Part shown: one piece after another, positions 1-10,512 of the stretch | How positions within the stretch are numbered: the first letter of the stretch is position 1 | How the letters are laid out: every line of letters begins with the position of its first letter | Origin: Vagococcus salmoninarum | Lineage (GTDB): Bacteria > Bacillota > Bacilli > Lactobacillales > Vagococcaceae | Direction of reading: 5' to 3' | NCBI RefSeq assembly: GCF_003987495.1 | Contig: NZ_NGJU01000008.1 | Location: 1 to 64,000 of the forward strand | Length of the DNA stretch: 64,000 nucleotides | Program-made: the position numbers and the translations under genes | The notes under the pieces: model-generated | Told to the model about the DNA's origin: nothing | Seen by the model: the letters and a program-made list of their open reading frames with translations, nothing else | The model's database searches: none

Positions 1-179
1 AGAAAATCAGTGTTTTCTCGGTCACAACATTTACAATGAGTGGGTGTATAAGTCAAAGTAGCAAAATAAAGGGTTGCAGTAACGCCTTTTATTTTTTGTT
101 CAACGCATGCTTTTTCAGCAAATGTGATATTGGGGTCTTTTAAATTAAGTGATAATCGGATATAATCGTTATGAAACAT
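1..179 (-). CDS. ISL3-family transposase, N-terminal part only
   Basis: Reading the minus strand from the ATG at 179 gives a protein beginning MFHNDYIRLSLNLKDPNI, then a TLTYTPTHCKCC stretch. This matches my recollection of the N-terminus of ISL3-family (DDE) transposases, where a short leader precedes a Cys-rich zinc-ribbon HTH. A strong ribosome binding site, GGAGGAGAATTCAT, precedes the ATG. Only about 59 codons are inside the window, so whether the gene is intact cannot be judged. It has no functional link to sbcD, which faces away from it. Confidence 0.75.
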   Translation of the reverse strand, partial: MFHNDYIRLSLNLKDPNITFAEKACVEQKIKGVTATLYFATLTYTPTHCKCCDRENTDF

Positions 180-305
180 ATGAATTCTCCTCCCTGAATT
201 GGTGTAAGCAACTTTATTCTAACTGGAAAGTTCATATGTTTCTATTTTTTTGCGTAAAAATAGGTGTGAATGAATCTCTTCATCCACACCAAAAATTATA
301 CAGCC
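1..305 (-). mobile_element. Truncated ISL3-type insertion sequence, one end
   Basis: The first 179 bases encode the start of an ISL3-type transposase on the minus strand, and the sequence continues to a likely terminal inverted repeat. Read on the minus strand from 305, the end begins GGCTGTATAATTTTTGGTGT, which resembles ISL3-family ends starting GGCT. Just inside is an imperfect 12-bp stem (263-274 with 279-290). The 8 bases next to the end, GAAAAATA at 306-313, would be the target duplication, but the other end lies outside the window. The element boundary is inferred. Confidence 0.55.
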
Positions 306-322
306 GAAAAATAAACAATTAG

Positions 323-348
323 ACAGAAGTGAAAACTTCTGTTTTTTT
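323..348 (+). terminator. Rho-independent terminator upstream of sbcD
   Basis: A perfect 8-bp stem ACAGAAGT/ACTTCTGT with a GAAA loop is followed by seven T. It faces plus, so it would end a transcript from whatever lay upstream before the IS insertion; no plus-strand gene for it is visible. Confidence 0.6.
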
Positions 349-408
349 GTTTTATAAAAGCTGGAAAATAAGTTCCTTAGCGTGTTTTTTCTATTTTGGC
401 TGAAAATT

Positions 409-417
409 TGGTATAAT
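409..417 (+). promoter_or_regulatory. Extended -10 promoter for sbcDC
   Basis: TGGTATAAT is a consensus extended -10 (TGn-TATAAT) placed 36 bp before the sbcD ATG. No good -35 hexamer lies 17 bp upstream, as is usual for extended -10 promoters. Confidence 0.55.
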
Positions 418-452
418 GGTGGGAAGATGTTTTATAAGAAGAGGTGAGGGAA

Positions 453-1583
453 ATGAAATTTTTACATACAGGTGATTGGCACATTGGCAAAAAGTTAAAT
501 GGTTACGATCTCTTAGAGGAGCAATCTTTTGCCTTTCAAGAAGTCATGAAAATTGCCGAAACTGAAAAGGTTGATGGCATCATCATTGCTGGGGATTTAT
601 ACGACCGTTCAGTACCAAGTATCGAGGCTGTCGAATTATTCAACCACATGCTGTTTGAAATGAATTTAAAAAAAGGCTACCCAGTCTTTGCAATTTCCGG
701 TAATCATGACAGTGCCACCCGTTTAGAAACCGGTGGTCCTTGGTATGAAACCTTAAATTTTCACTTACATACGAAATTAGCTCAAGGCTTAAAGCCAGTC
801 GAATTTGGCGACAGCCAACTGTTTTTATTGCCTTATTTTGAGCCTTTTGAAGCCAGAGCCTACTTTCAGGATGATGAGATTCGCAGTGTCGATCAAGCCA
901 TGGCTTTAGTCGTGGCAGAAATGACTACTCACTTTAAGCCAGGGCTGAAACAAATTTTAGTTTCTCACTTTTTTGTAGCGGGCAGTGAAAAATCTGACTC
1001 GGAAACGAAAGTCATGGTAGGAGGACTTGATGTTGTTCCTTTATCATTATTAGAAGGGTTTGACTATGTGGCTTTAGGTCACTTACATCATAAAAATGCC
1101 TTACAAGGTGACAATGCCCGATATAGTGGCTCCTTGTTAAAATACTCTTTATCAGAAATTAACCAAAAAAAGGGTGTCTGGCTAGTCGAAACAGCTGATG
1201 AAAAAGTCAGTTATGACTTTATTGAAATTCCACCTTACCGAGCATTGTTACATCTAGAAGAAGACTTTGGGACGTTGATGTCACCCGCCTTTTATCAACA
1301 AATTGATCGAGAAGCGTATATCGCCATTTCCTTAACTGATCGTGGGGTAATTCCTAATGTGATGAACCAATTGCGCAGTGTTTATCCGCGGATTATTCAA
1401 ATGGAACGAGCTTTTGGTCGCGAGCGAGAATTGGCGCCACAACGGAGCACAGTTGCTTTGAAAGAGACGAGTCCAACTGAGCTATTTAGCGAGTACTTTA
1501 AAGAGACAACAGGTGAAGCTTTAACACCACGACAAGCCGCCTGGTTAGCTGAGGAAATCAGCGACACCCAAAGAGAAAAGTAA
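453..1583 (+). CDS. sbcD: Exonuclease subunit SbcD (Mre11-like nuclease)
   Basis: Metallophosphoesterase subunit of the SbcCD nuclease, which processes hairpins and misfolded DNA ends in the cytoplasm. The 376-residue protein shows the Mre11 metal-binding motifs in order: DWHIG (residue 8), GDLYD (about 47), GNHDS (about 84), SHFF (about 171) and GHLHH (about 209). The C-terminal half is the usual SbcD capping region. The ATG at 453 was preferred over the in-frame GTG at 444 because the GTG lies inside the ribosome binding site GAGGTGAGGG. sbcC follows after 12 bp, so the two are co-transcribed. Identification is firm. Confidence 0.95.
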   Translation: MKFLHTGDWHIGKKLNGYDLLEEQSFAFQEVMKIAETEKVDGIIIAGDLYDRSVPSIEAVELFNHMLFEMNLKKGYPVFAISGNHDSATRLETGGPWYETLNFHLHTKLAQGLKPVEFGDSQLFLLPYFEPFEARAYFQDDEIRSVDQAMALVVAEMTTHFKPGLKQILVSHFFVAGSEKSDSETKVMVGGLDVVPLSLLEGFDYVALGHLHHKNALQGDNARYSGSLLKYSLSEINQKKGVWLVETADEKVSYDFIEIPPYRALLHLEEDFGTLMSPAFYQQIDREAYIAISLTDRGVIPNVMNQLRSVYPRIIQMERAFGRERELAPQRSTVALKETSPTELFSEYFKETTGEALTPRQAAWLAEEISDTQREK

Positions 1584-1595
1584 GGAGGGCTAGGG

Positions 1596-4500
1596 ATGAA
1601 ACCAGTCAAATTAACAATGAAAAATTTTGGACCTTATGAAAATGTCACGATTGATTTTGAACGTTTAGCTCAGACCTCACTTTTCTTAATTAGTGGTAAA
1701 ACAGGCACAGGGAAAACGACGATTTTTGATGGCATGACTTTTGCTTTATATGGTGAAACGACAGGTGGGGTTCGTTTAGGCAAAGAAATGCGCTCCAATT
1801 TTGCAGAGCCAAGCACAAAAACCGCTGTCACCTTTGAATTTACCCACCAAGAGCATGTCTATCAAGTCAGTCGTGAACCAGAACAAGTCTTGAATAAACG
1901 AGTCGGGGAAGGGACCACAGTCCGACCGGCAAAAGTCTCTTTGACAGTCTTTGATTTACAAGGCAAGGAGTTAAAACAATTAACGAAAAGTAAAGAAGTT
2001 CAAAGTTTTGTGGAAGAACTATTACATTTAAATGCTCAACAGTTTACGCAAATCGTCCTCTTACCACAAGGGGATTTCCGGAAATTTTTAAATGCTGACA
2101 GTAATGAAAAAGAAGCTGTTTTACGAAAACTATTTAATACAGCGCTCTATCGCCAAATTGCCGAACAACTAAAAGAAAAAAAGAAGAATTATGCAAAAGA
2201 GTTAGCGACTGAAGAGCAAGAAATTAAGTTACTCTTCCGTCAAATTAAATGGGATAAACAGTTTGCCGAAAGGGAGGAAACTGTGACCAGTGTCAGTGAC
2301 AAGCTTGACTTACTCAAAGAGCAAATCACTAAGACAACTGTGGCCCAAAAAAATCAGTTAGCAGTCATTCAGAAACAGCAAGCAGTACTGGCGACTAACC
2401 AACAAGCCTTAACTAAAGGGGAGCAACTGGTTGCCTTGTATGAGGAACAAAGAATGGCTGAGAATAAACTGACACAGTTGTTAGCCGAAGAAGAGCTACG
2501 AGCTGAAGAAAGGGCCCAAGTTAAAGAACTAACTTGGCTTAAAGCTCAGGAAAAAAAGATCTTACGTTACGAGGAAACAATCGTCCAGAGCCGAGAAATT
2601 AGTCAACGACTGACTTTAGTCAAAGAAAAGTCAGCTACTTTAGAGAGTCAGATCGAAGAACAGAGCCAAGTAGAAAACCAATTATTAAGCCAACAAATGG
2701 AGATGGCGGAAGCCCGTCAAGAAGCAGAAGAACTGGCACGTTTAGAGCCGCTCTTAGTTGAAAGTAGTAACCTTAAAGCCCAAGCGAGTCAATTAACAGC
2801 TGAGGTAGAAAAGCAAGAAGCGGAGTTACGAGTAATAACAACCGAACTTAAGCAGTTAAGTCAGAAAATTAAAGAGCATGAAGACGTACTTAATACTAAG
2901 GATCAATTACTCACTGCAAGTGAAGAACAAAGAAGCAAAGAAGCCGTCATTAAGGAACTTTTAACGGAAAGTCAGGAAATTCTAAAGGTAACTGAGCGAG
3001 TGGCTACTGAAGGAGAGCAGTTAGTCCATTTAGAAGCTAAGTCAGTGACTGCTGAAGCCGTTGTAACTGAGGCAAATCAGCAGTATCTCCTTGAAAAAAG
3101 TCAGTTAGCTCGTTTGCAAATTGCCCGACTAAGTTTGGATTTAGTTCCAGGAACCCCTTGTTTAGTTTGTGGCTCAAAGGAACACCCGGCCCCAGCCCAA
3201 GATCAGTGGTCATTAGCAGAAATCAAAGCCAGTGAGTTAGCCTTAGAAGAAGCGGAAGTTGCTTGGACTAAGAGTCGTGAGGCTGTGATTAGTCTTGAAG
3301 AAGGGTTAAAACATCAACGAGCTAAGCTAGGGGAAAGTCAGGAAGTAGTCATGACTAAAGAAAAAGCCTTAAGTGACAAGCTTCAACTAAGTTCTTTCCA
3401 AGAAAATGACTTAATGTCTGTCCTTAAGAACTCCCAGTGGCTTGAAGTTGTGAACTATTTACAAAAAGAAAGAACTGCCTTGGAAGAAGAAAGCCAGAAA
3501 ACCCAAGGAAGTTTAGCCCAATTAGAAGTTGTCAAAAGGGAGCAAAAAAAGTTACAGCAGACCCAGGACCAGTTGCTAACGCAAGAAGTAACTAGTAAAG
3601 AACAACTAATCAGTCGTCAAAGTGAGTTATTAAAAGTCACGACGACCTTAACAACCTTAGTGAAACAAGTCCCCGATAAATGGCGAGAATTAACGAGTTT
3701 AGCCCCTTTAATCGAAGAACGGCAAGGAGCGGTGACTGCTTGGGAACTTAAAGTTAAGACAGTTACCGATCAATTAACTGAGTTAAAGCAAGAGGCAATT
3801 ATTCAAGCAACGAATCAAGTGAACTATCAAGGGGAACTTGATCAAGTGACAGCTCTTAACCAGGAGTTAGTGACGGAGTTAACAAAAACAATAGAAGAAA
3901 GTCCATATGATTACCAAGTAGCTGACTTAATTCCTAGTTTAGCTAACTTAACGAAACTAACCGCTTTAGAAGCTGGCTTAGCTAGTTATCAACAGGCGCT
4001 AAGTTTAGTTAAACATGAGATTAGTGGGATTAAAGCCAAAATAGCTGAGGAAGTGTTACCGGATTTAGCCGAGCTAAAGGGCCAAGTTCAAGCATTAATG
4101 AGTGAATTAGCAGCAGCGGAAAAAATTGGTCTGCTGTTAGAGCAAGAAATAGCGTATAATCAAGAGTTGTTGACGACACTCAGTCAAAAACAAAAAGCTC
4201 TTGAAAAAGAGTGGCAGATTTTAAGTGAGTTAAGCCAGTTGTCAGAAGTTGCCAATGGTGATGGCCCATATAATAAGATGAGTTTAGAACGCTATGTGCT
4301 ACAAGCTTATTTTGAAGAGATTTTACGAGTAGCCAATCAGCGCTTGATTCAATTGACGAATAATCGTTATAGCTTTGAAATTAAAGTTGAAGGCGGTTCT
4401 TACAAAAAACAAACAGGTTTAGAAATTAATGTTTACGATGATAATGTGGGAGCGACGCGAAGTGTTAATACCTTATCAGGTGGCGAAAGCTTTATTGCGG

Positions 4501-4775
4501 CCTTGTCCTTATCGCTGTCTTTAGCAGAAGTCGTCCAACAACAAGCTGGTGGCATTCAAATTGAAGCGATGTTTATTGACGAAGGCTTTGGCTCATTAGA
4601 TGAAGATGCTTTAGAAATGGCGATTGACGCCTTAGAATTAGTCGAAGGTAAAGGACGGATGATTGGGATTATTAGTCATGTCCGTGAGTTAAAACAACGA
4701 ATTCCTCAACAACTACAAGTCATTGGCACAGGAGCCGGCACCAGTCAGATTCAGTATCATACAGAGTTAGAATAG
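1596..4775 (+). CDS. sbcC: Exonuclease subunit SbcC (Rad50-like ATPase)
   Basis: SMC-like ATPase partner of SbcD. Its 1059 residues have a Walker A motif (GKTGTGKTTIFDG) near residue 34 and two very long Glu/Gln/Leu-rich coiled-coil arms. The zinc hook sits near residue 521 as PGTPCLVCGSKEHPAP (CxxC). A C-terminal ATPase half follows with the signature LSGGESF (about residue 961) and a Walker B AMFIDEGFGSLD. The length is normal for Firmicute SbcC. The start is an ATG with GGAGGG upstream. The hook Cys pair would dimerise two SbcC molecules through Zn2+. The downstream helicase gene begins 16 bp later and probably belongs to the same transcript. Confidence 0.95.
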   Translation: MKPVKLTMKNFGPYENVTIDFERLAQTSLFLISGKTGTGKTTIFDGMTFALYGETTGGVRLGKEMRSNFAEPSTKTAVTFEFTHQEHVYQVSREPEQVLNKRVGEGTTVRPAKVSLTVFDLQGKELKQLTKSKEVQSFVEELLHLNAQQFTQIVLLPQGDFRKFLNADSNEKEAVLRKLFNTALYRQIAEQLKEKKKNYAKELATEEQEIKLLFRQIKWDKQFAEREETVTSVSDKLDLLKEQITKTTVAQKNQLAVIQKQQAVLATNQQALTKGEQLVALYEEQRMAENKLTQLLAEEELRAEERAQVKELTWLKAQEKKILRYEETIVQSREISQRLTLVKEKSATLESQIEEQSQVENQLLSQQMEMAEARQEAEELARLEPLLVESSNLKAQASQLTAEVEKQEAELRVITTELKQLSQKIKEHEDVLNTKDQLLTASEEQRSKEAVIKELLTESQEILKVTERVATEGEQLVHLEAKSVTAEAVVTEANQQYLLEKSQLARLQIARLSLDLVPGTPCLVCGSKEHPAPAQDQWSLAEIKASELALEEAEVAWTKSREAVISLEEGLKHQRAKLGESQEVVMTKEKALSDKLQLSSFQENDLMSVLKNSQWLEVVNYLQKERTALEEESQKTQGSLAQLEVVKREQKKLQQTQDQLLTQEVTSKEQLISRQSELLKVTTTLTTLVKQVPDKWRELTSLAPLIEERQGAVTAWELKVKTVTDQLTELKQEAIIQATNQVNYQGELDQVTALNQELVTELTKTIEESPYDYQVADLIPSLANLTKLTALEAGLASYQQALSLVKHEISGIKAKIAEEVLPDLAELKGQVQALMSELAAAEKIGLLLEQEIAYNQELLTTLSQKQKALEKEWQILSELSQLSEVANGDGPYNKMSLERYVLQAYFEEILRVANQRLIQLTNNRYSFEIKVEGGSYKKQTGLEINVYDDNVGATRSVNTLSGGESFIAALSLSLSLAEVVQQQAGGIQIEAMFIDEGFGSLDEDALEMAIDALELVEGKGRMIGIISHVRELKQRIPQQLQVIGTGAGTSQIQYHTELE

Positions 4776-4791
4776 AGGCGGAGAGAAAAAG

Positions 4792-7700
4792 ATGAAGTGG
4801 ACAATTCCAGAACGGATTATTCAAAAAGGTCGTAAGTACGCCGATGAGAAGCGGGTCACAGCTATTACTCAAGACTTAAGCCAAGAAGTTTGGCACGCAG
4901 AAGTCATTGGTTCAGAAGTTTACCGCGTGGAATTAGATGGCACTCCTCGGGAGAAAGATGTGTGTACGTGTTTATATTGGCAAGATAAAGGCTATTGTAA
5001 GCATACAGTCGCCGTTGAATTAGCCTTAAGAGACAAAGGATTAAATCGCGTCTTAAAACAAAATAAAAACTTAAAAGCCACTTATAAAGCACCTAGTTTA
5101 TCGAAAATCTTTACGGATAGTTTCGCTAAACTTCAAGATAAAGAAACCAATCAAACGTTACAAGAAGTCACTCCTTTAACAGTGGAGTTTGTCGTTGAAA
5201 GTGTGGAGATTTCTAAATACCACCCAGAGAAATCAGTTTTCGGCTTAGGTTTTAAAATTGGTTTTGAAGGTGGTCGGACTTATGTGGCTAAAAATGCCCA
5301 TGAATTTCTTGAGAAGTTTAGTAAGCAAGAAAGTTTCCGCGTAGGGGATAAATATCAATACAATTTATTAGCGCGTAATTTTTCGGAAACCGATCTTAAC
5401 TTACTAAATCAAGCCTTAAAAATTCATGAAAGCAATCAAATGGTCACTAATAGTGGCATTCAAAGTAAAGGGATGTTAAAAACTCGTTATGTCTTATTGC
5501 CATTAAAGCAAGTGAAAGACTTTTTAGTGTTGTTACACCGGAATGATAAATTACAGTTAGTCATTAATGAGAAAACGTTAACGACCTTGTATTTTTCAGA
5601 AGAAAAATTACCGTTAAACTTTGAAGTGATTCCCCAAGGCGAAGGCTTTGTCTTGAAAATTAAAGACCAAGTTGATATGTATTGGGAAACTTACCGCTGG
5701 TTAAATCGAGGGGCGACTTTTTACGAGTTAAGCAGTCAGCAACAAGATATTTACCAAACCTTGATGCAATTAATTAAGCGGGCAGAAAAACCAGAAATTT
5801 ATTATGACTCAGAAGATGTGGCGGATCTCTTTTCTTACGTTTTGCCCACATTAGAATTAATCGGTGAAGTGGTTGTGGACAGTAGTTTACAAACTGAGAT
5901 GATCCAAGTTCCCTTGAAAACCCACTTTTATTTGGCTCATAAAAAAGACAAACTGATTTTACGAGTAGATTATTGTTATGGGGAAGAAGTCTTTTCAAGT
6001 GATCCGGCTTTTTCAACGGCAACTGATAAGACAGCTTTAGTTGTTCGGAACCAAGTTCAAGAAAATCGGATTGATAAGATTTTAACTTATTACGGTTACA
6101 CTCAACGGGCCCGCGGTTACAGTCAAGGGTTACCAGAAAAAGCTGAATTGTATCGTTTGTTTTCAGAAGTGATTCCTTATTTCCGAAAAATCGCTACAGT
6201 TGAGATTGAGGCTAGTTTAAGTGGCTTATACTTAGACGCTGTTCAATACCAACCGAAGATTGAAGTTTTAGAAGAAGGCTCTTGGTTAGACATTCGTTTT
6301 GATGTTTCCAATATTGCGGAAAGTGACGTTAATAATGTCTTAATTAGTTTAATGAATCAAGAGAAGTTTTACCAATTAGACAGTGGCGAAGTGCTAGCTT
6401 TAGATTCAGAAGCTTTCCAACAAACTAGTGAAGCTTTAGCTAAGTTACGGGGTCAGTTAAACTTTCAAGATGGCAAGTTCTTAATTCCTAAGTACCGTGG
6501 TTTACAAGTGGAAGAAGCCTTAGAAACCGTTAGCACTACCACATTTAGTGAAGATTTCACGAAAATGGTAGGCAACTTAACGAAACCAGAAACTTTAGAT
6601 TTCCCAGTTCCGAAAAGTTTAAATGCAGAACTTCGTGAATATCAAACAGCTGGCTATCGCTGGTTGAAAATGTTAAGTCAGTATCATTTTGGCGGGATTT
6701 TAGCCGATGAGATGGGGCTCGGAAAAACAATTCAAGGGATTACTTATTTGTTATCAGAAAAAGAAGCTAATGTGAGCCAACCTTCATTAATTGTAGCACC
6801 AGCTAGTTTGATTTATAACTGGCAAATGGAGTGTGAAAAATTTGCTCCAGACTTAAAAACAGTCGTTGTGACTGGTAATAAAAATGAACGGGAGCTTTTA
6901 ATTCAAGGTGGGGATGAGGTTGATTTACTAATCACGTCCTATGCTAGTTTACGTCAAGACATTGAGTGGTATCAAAAACTCTCTATTCATTGTCTGATTT
7001 TGGATGAAGCCCAAATGATTAAAAACTCAGCGACGAAAACGTTCCAAGCAATCAAAGAATTAAAAACCGTTCATCGCTTTGCCTTAAGTGGTACGCCGAT
7101 TGAAAATAATTTAGAAGAACTATGGTCATTGTTCTACATGTTAATGCCTGGTTTCTTTCCTTCGAAAGCGAAGTTTAAAAACATGCCTACAGAAGAAATT
7201 GCGAAGATGATTCAACCGTTTATTTTACGACGTGAGAAGAAAACGGTCTTAAAAGATCTACCAGATAAGATTGAATCAAACTTGTACAGTTCTTTAACGG
7301 AAGAACAAAAGACCGTCTATGTGGCCCATTTACGGCAGATGCAAGAGTCAGTAGCTGGTATGACCAGTGAAGGCTTTAAGAAAAATCGGATTTCTGTGTT
7401 AGCTGGCTTAACCCGTTTACGCCAAATTTGTTGTGACCCCCGTCTCTTTATTGATGATTTCCAAGGGGATTCAGGTAAGCTAGAGCAAGTTAAAGAATTA
7501 GTAGTAGCAGCGAAAGAGAATGGTCGACGGATTCTAATTTTTTCTCAATTCACTAGTATGTTAAGTATTATTGAGAGTGAGTTTGCGGAACTTGGAATCG
7601 ACACCTTCTACTTAAGAGGAAGTACTAAACCAAAAGAGCGACTGAATATGGTGGAAGCTTATAACGGTGGCGAGAAAGATGTCTTTTTAATTTCCTTGAA

Positions 7701-7995
7701 AGCTGGGGGAACTGGTCTGAACTTAACAGGGGCAGATACGGTAATTCTCTACGATTTATGGTGGAACCCAGCAGTCGAAGAACAAGCAGCTGGCCGTGCA
7801 CACCGCATGGGACAGAAAAAAGTGGTCGAAGTTTGGCGTTTAATCGCTGAAGGGACAATTGAAGAAAAAATGAATGCCTTGCAACAAGAGAAAAAAGACT
7901 TGTTTGATAAAGTCTTAAATGCGGAAGAAGAGCAACAGTTAGCTAAGTTAACGGAAGCTGATATTCGCGAAATTCTCAGCATTGGCATGGATTGA
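4792..7995 (+). CDS. SNF2-family helicase with SWIM zinc finger
   Basis: Large (1067-residue) Swi2/Snf2 ATPase of the bacterial SWIM-helicase type. An N-terminal SWIM zinc finger is clear (C58, C60, C69, H71 in CTCLYWQDKGYCKH). A roughly 500-residue middle region typical of SNF2-helicase-associated domains follows. The ATPase core has DEMGLGKT (about residue 637), DEAQ (about 738), SGTPIEN, and motif VI in AAGRAHRMGQ (about 1003). SNF2 proteins translocate on duplex DNA and remodel protein-DNA complexes; the specific target here is unknown. Position directly after sbcDC suggests a DNA-repair setting, which is an inference. A strong terminator follows. Confidence 0.88.
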   Translation: MKWTIPERIIQKGRKYADEKRVTAITQDLSQEVWHAEVIGSEVYRVELDGTPREKDVCTCLYWQDKGYCKHTVAVELALRDKGLNRVLKQNKNLKATYKAPSLSKIFTDSFAKLQDKETNQTLQEVTPLTVEFVVESVEISKYHPEKSVFGLGFKIGFEGGRTYVAKNAHEFLEKFSKQESFRVGDKYQYNLLARNFSETDLNLLNQALKIHESNQMVTNSGIQSKGMLKTRYVLLPLKQVKDFLVLLHRNDKLQLVINEKTLTTLYFSEEKLPLNFEVIPQGEGFVLKIKDQVDMYWETYRWLNRGATFYELSSQQQDIYQTLMQLIKRAEKPEIYYDSEDVADLFSYVLPTLELIGEVVVDSSLQTEMIQVPLKTHFYLAHKKDKLILRVDYCYGEEVFSSDPAFSTATDKTALVVRNQVQENRIDKILTYYGYTQRARGYSQGLPEKAELYRLFSEVIPYFRKIATVEIEASLSGLYLDAVQYQPKIEVLEEGSWLDIRFDVSNIAESDVNNVLISLMNQEKFYQLDSGEVLALDSEAFQQTSEALAKLRGQLNFQDGKFLIPKYRGLQVEEALETVSTTTFSEDFTKMVGNLTKPETLDFPVPKSLNAELREYQTAGYRWLKMLSQYHFGGILADEMGLGKTIQGITYLLSEKEANVSQPSLIVAPASLIYNWQMECEKFAPDLKTVVVTGNKNERELLIQGGDEVDLLITSYASLRQDIEWYQKLSIHCLILDEAQMIKNSATKTFQAIKELKTVHRFALSGTPIENNLEELWSLFYMLMPGFFPSKAKFKNMPTEEIAKMIQPFILRREKKTVLKDLPDKIESNLYSSLTEEQKTVYVAHLRQMQESVAGMTSEGFKKNRISVLAGLTRLRQICCDPRLFIDDFQGDSGKLEQVKELVVAAKENGRRILIFSQFTSMLSIIESEFAELGIDTFYLRGSTKPKERLNMVEAYNGGEKDVFLISLKAGGTGLNLTGADTVILYDLWWNPAVEEQAAGRAHRMGQKKVVEVWRLIAEGTIEEKMNALQQEKKDLFDKVLNAEEEQQLAKLTEADIREILSIGMD

Positions 7996-8007
7996 TAAGT
8001 AAGTGGG

Positions 8008-8037
8008 AGACAAGTGAGGAATCACTTGTCTTTTTTA
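8008..8037 (+). terminator. Terminator of the sbcDC-helicase unit
   Basis: A perfect 10-bp stem AGACAAGTGA/TCACTTGTCT with a GGAA loop is followed by a TTTTTTATTT tail, 13 bp after the helicase stop codon. Confidence 0.85.
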
Positions 8038-8117
8038 TTTGATAGTCAAAGGTATTAATAGTAAGATGATAACAATAAGTTTGAAAAGGCTTTATATTAT
8101 GAAAAGGGGTGCTTAAG

Positions 8118-8861
8118 ATGTCTTTTTTAGGACAAGTTAACTTTAATTTATTATCAGAAGTCGACCGGTCAATTTATAATTATATGACAACGAACAGTGA
8201 TAAAATACCTTATATGCGTGTGCGGGAAATTGCCGATGAGTCGCATACCTCGGCATCATCAGTGATGCGCTTTATTAGAAAAATTGGCTATGAAAGTTTC
8301 ACTGATTTTAAGACCCATTTTCGTATCGAGCATGAAATGAGCTTTCAAGGCAATTATTTTGAAAAAGGTGAAAGTTGGTTAGCGGCTAAAAACTTTCCCC
8401 AAAACACGGAATTACAATTGAAAATTATTGCGGAAAAGATCCTCAAGGCTGACACTGTCATTTTATTTGGCACCGGCTCTTCAGGAGCGATTTGTGAATA
8501 TGGTGGCCGTAAACTAGCATCAATTGGTTGTAATAGTGTGGTGCTAACAGATCCGACGTATCCGATTTTCGGGAAACTCCGAAACACAGCAAGCAATCTC
8601 TTAATAACCTTGTCAGTGTCTGGAACGACGACGGAAGTCATTGAAACGGTGAATGGCTTTAATCGCCACCCAGATTTTGAAACAGTCTGTATCACAGCTA
8701 ATAGTAATAGTACACTAGCAGCGATGTCTGATTATATTTTAAGTTATCAAGTTGAAATTCAAGAACTCCATAAACACGAAGATATGACCTCGCAAATCCC
8801 TTGTATGCACTTATTAGAAAGTCTAGTAATGACTGTTTTAGAGCTAGATAATGTACTTTAA
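8118..8861 (+). CDS. MurR/RpiR-family transcriptional regulator
   Basis: A 247-residue regulator with an N-terminal RpiR helix-turn-helix (about residues 1-77, including REIADESHTSASSVMRFIRK) and a C-terminal SIS sugar-phosphate-binding domain (about 100-230, with FGTGSSGAICEYGGRKL and SVSGTTTEVI). RpiR/MurR proteins sense phosphosugars. The ATG at 8118 has AAAAGGGG 8 bp upstream; the in-frame GTG at 8109 overlaps that site and was rejected. It precedes a 6-phospho-beta-glucosidase gene, so a phosphorylated beta-glucoside is a reasonable but unproven effector. Three GGTAC/GTACC elements lie between the two genes. Confidence 0.85.
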   Translation: MSFLGQVNFNLLSEVDRSIYNYMTTNSDKIPYMRVREIADESHTSASSVMRFIRKIGYESFTDFKTHFRIEHEMSFQGNYFEKGESWLAAKNFPQNTELQLKIIAEKILKADTVILFGTGSSGAICEYGGRKLASIGCNSVVLTDPTYPIFGKLRNTASNLLITLSVSGTTTEVIETVNGFNRHPDFETVCITANSNSTLAAMSDYILSYQVEIQELHKHEDMTSQIPCMHLLESLVMTVLELDNVL

Positions 8862-8872
8862 ATCAGCAAGAC

Positions 8873-8919
8873 GGTACAAGGCGTACCAGTAGTGGCTTTG
8901 GAGTCAAGTAAGTGGTACG
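8873..8919. promoter_or_regulatory. Cluster of GGTAC/GTACC inverted repeats
   Basis: Between the RpiR-type gene and the GH1 gene lies GGTAC-AAGGC-GTACC (8874-8888), with a further TGGTACG at 8913-8919 that pairs with CGTACCA at 8883-8889. No T-tract follows, so these are not a terminator. They could be operator half-sites for the RpiR-type regulator; this is a guess from position and symmetry. Confidence 0.3.
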
Positions 8920-8951
8920 TTAGTCACAATTGAGAAAACCCTTTCATTTAG

Positions 8952-10427
<1,476 letters not shown>

Positions 10428-10485
10428 GGGTTTTCAAATGAGAGTTGGCAGTTTGAGATTAGTGTGGTATCTTTAGAGAAGAAAA

Positions 10486-10499
10486 TAAAAACGTTTTTA
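10486..10499. promoter_or_regulatory. LacI-type operator upstream of the lacI-family gene
   Basis: TAAAAACGTTTTTA, a perfect palindrome 13 bp before the ATG and abutting the ribosome binding site TTAGGAG. The position suggests autoregulation. Confidence 0.7.
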
Positions 10500-10512
10500 G
10501 GAGTGGCGAACA

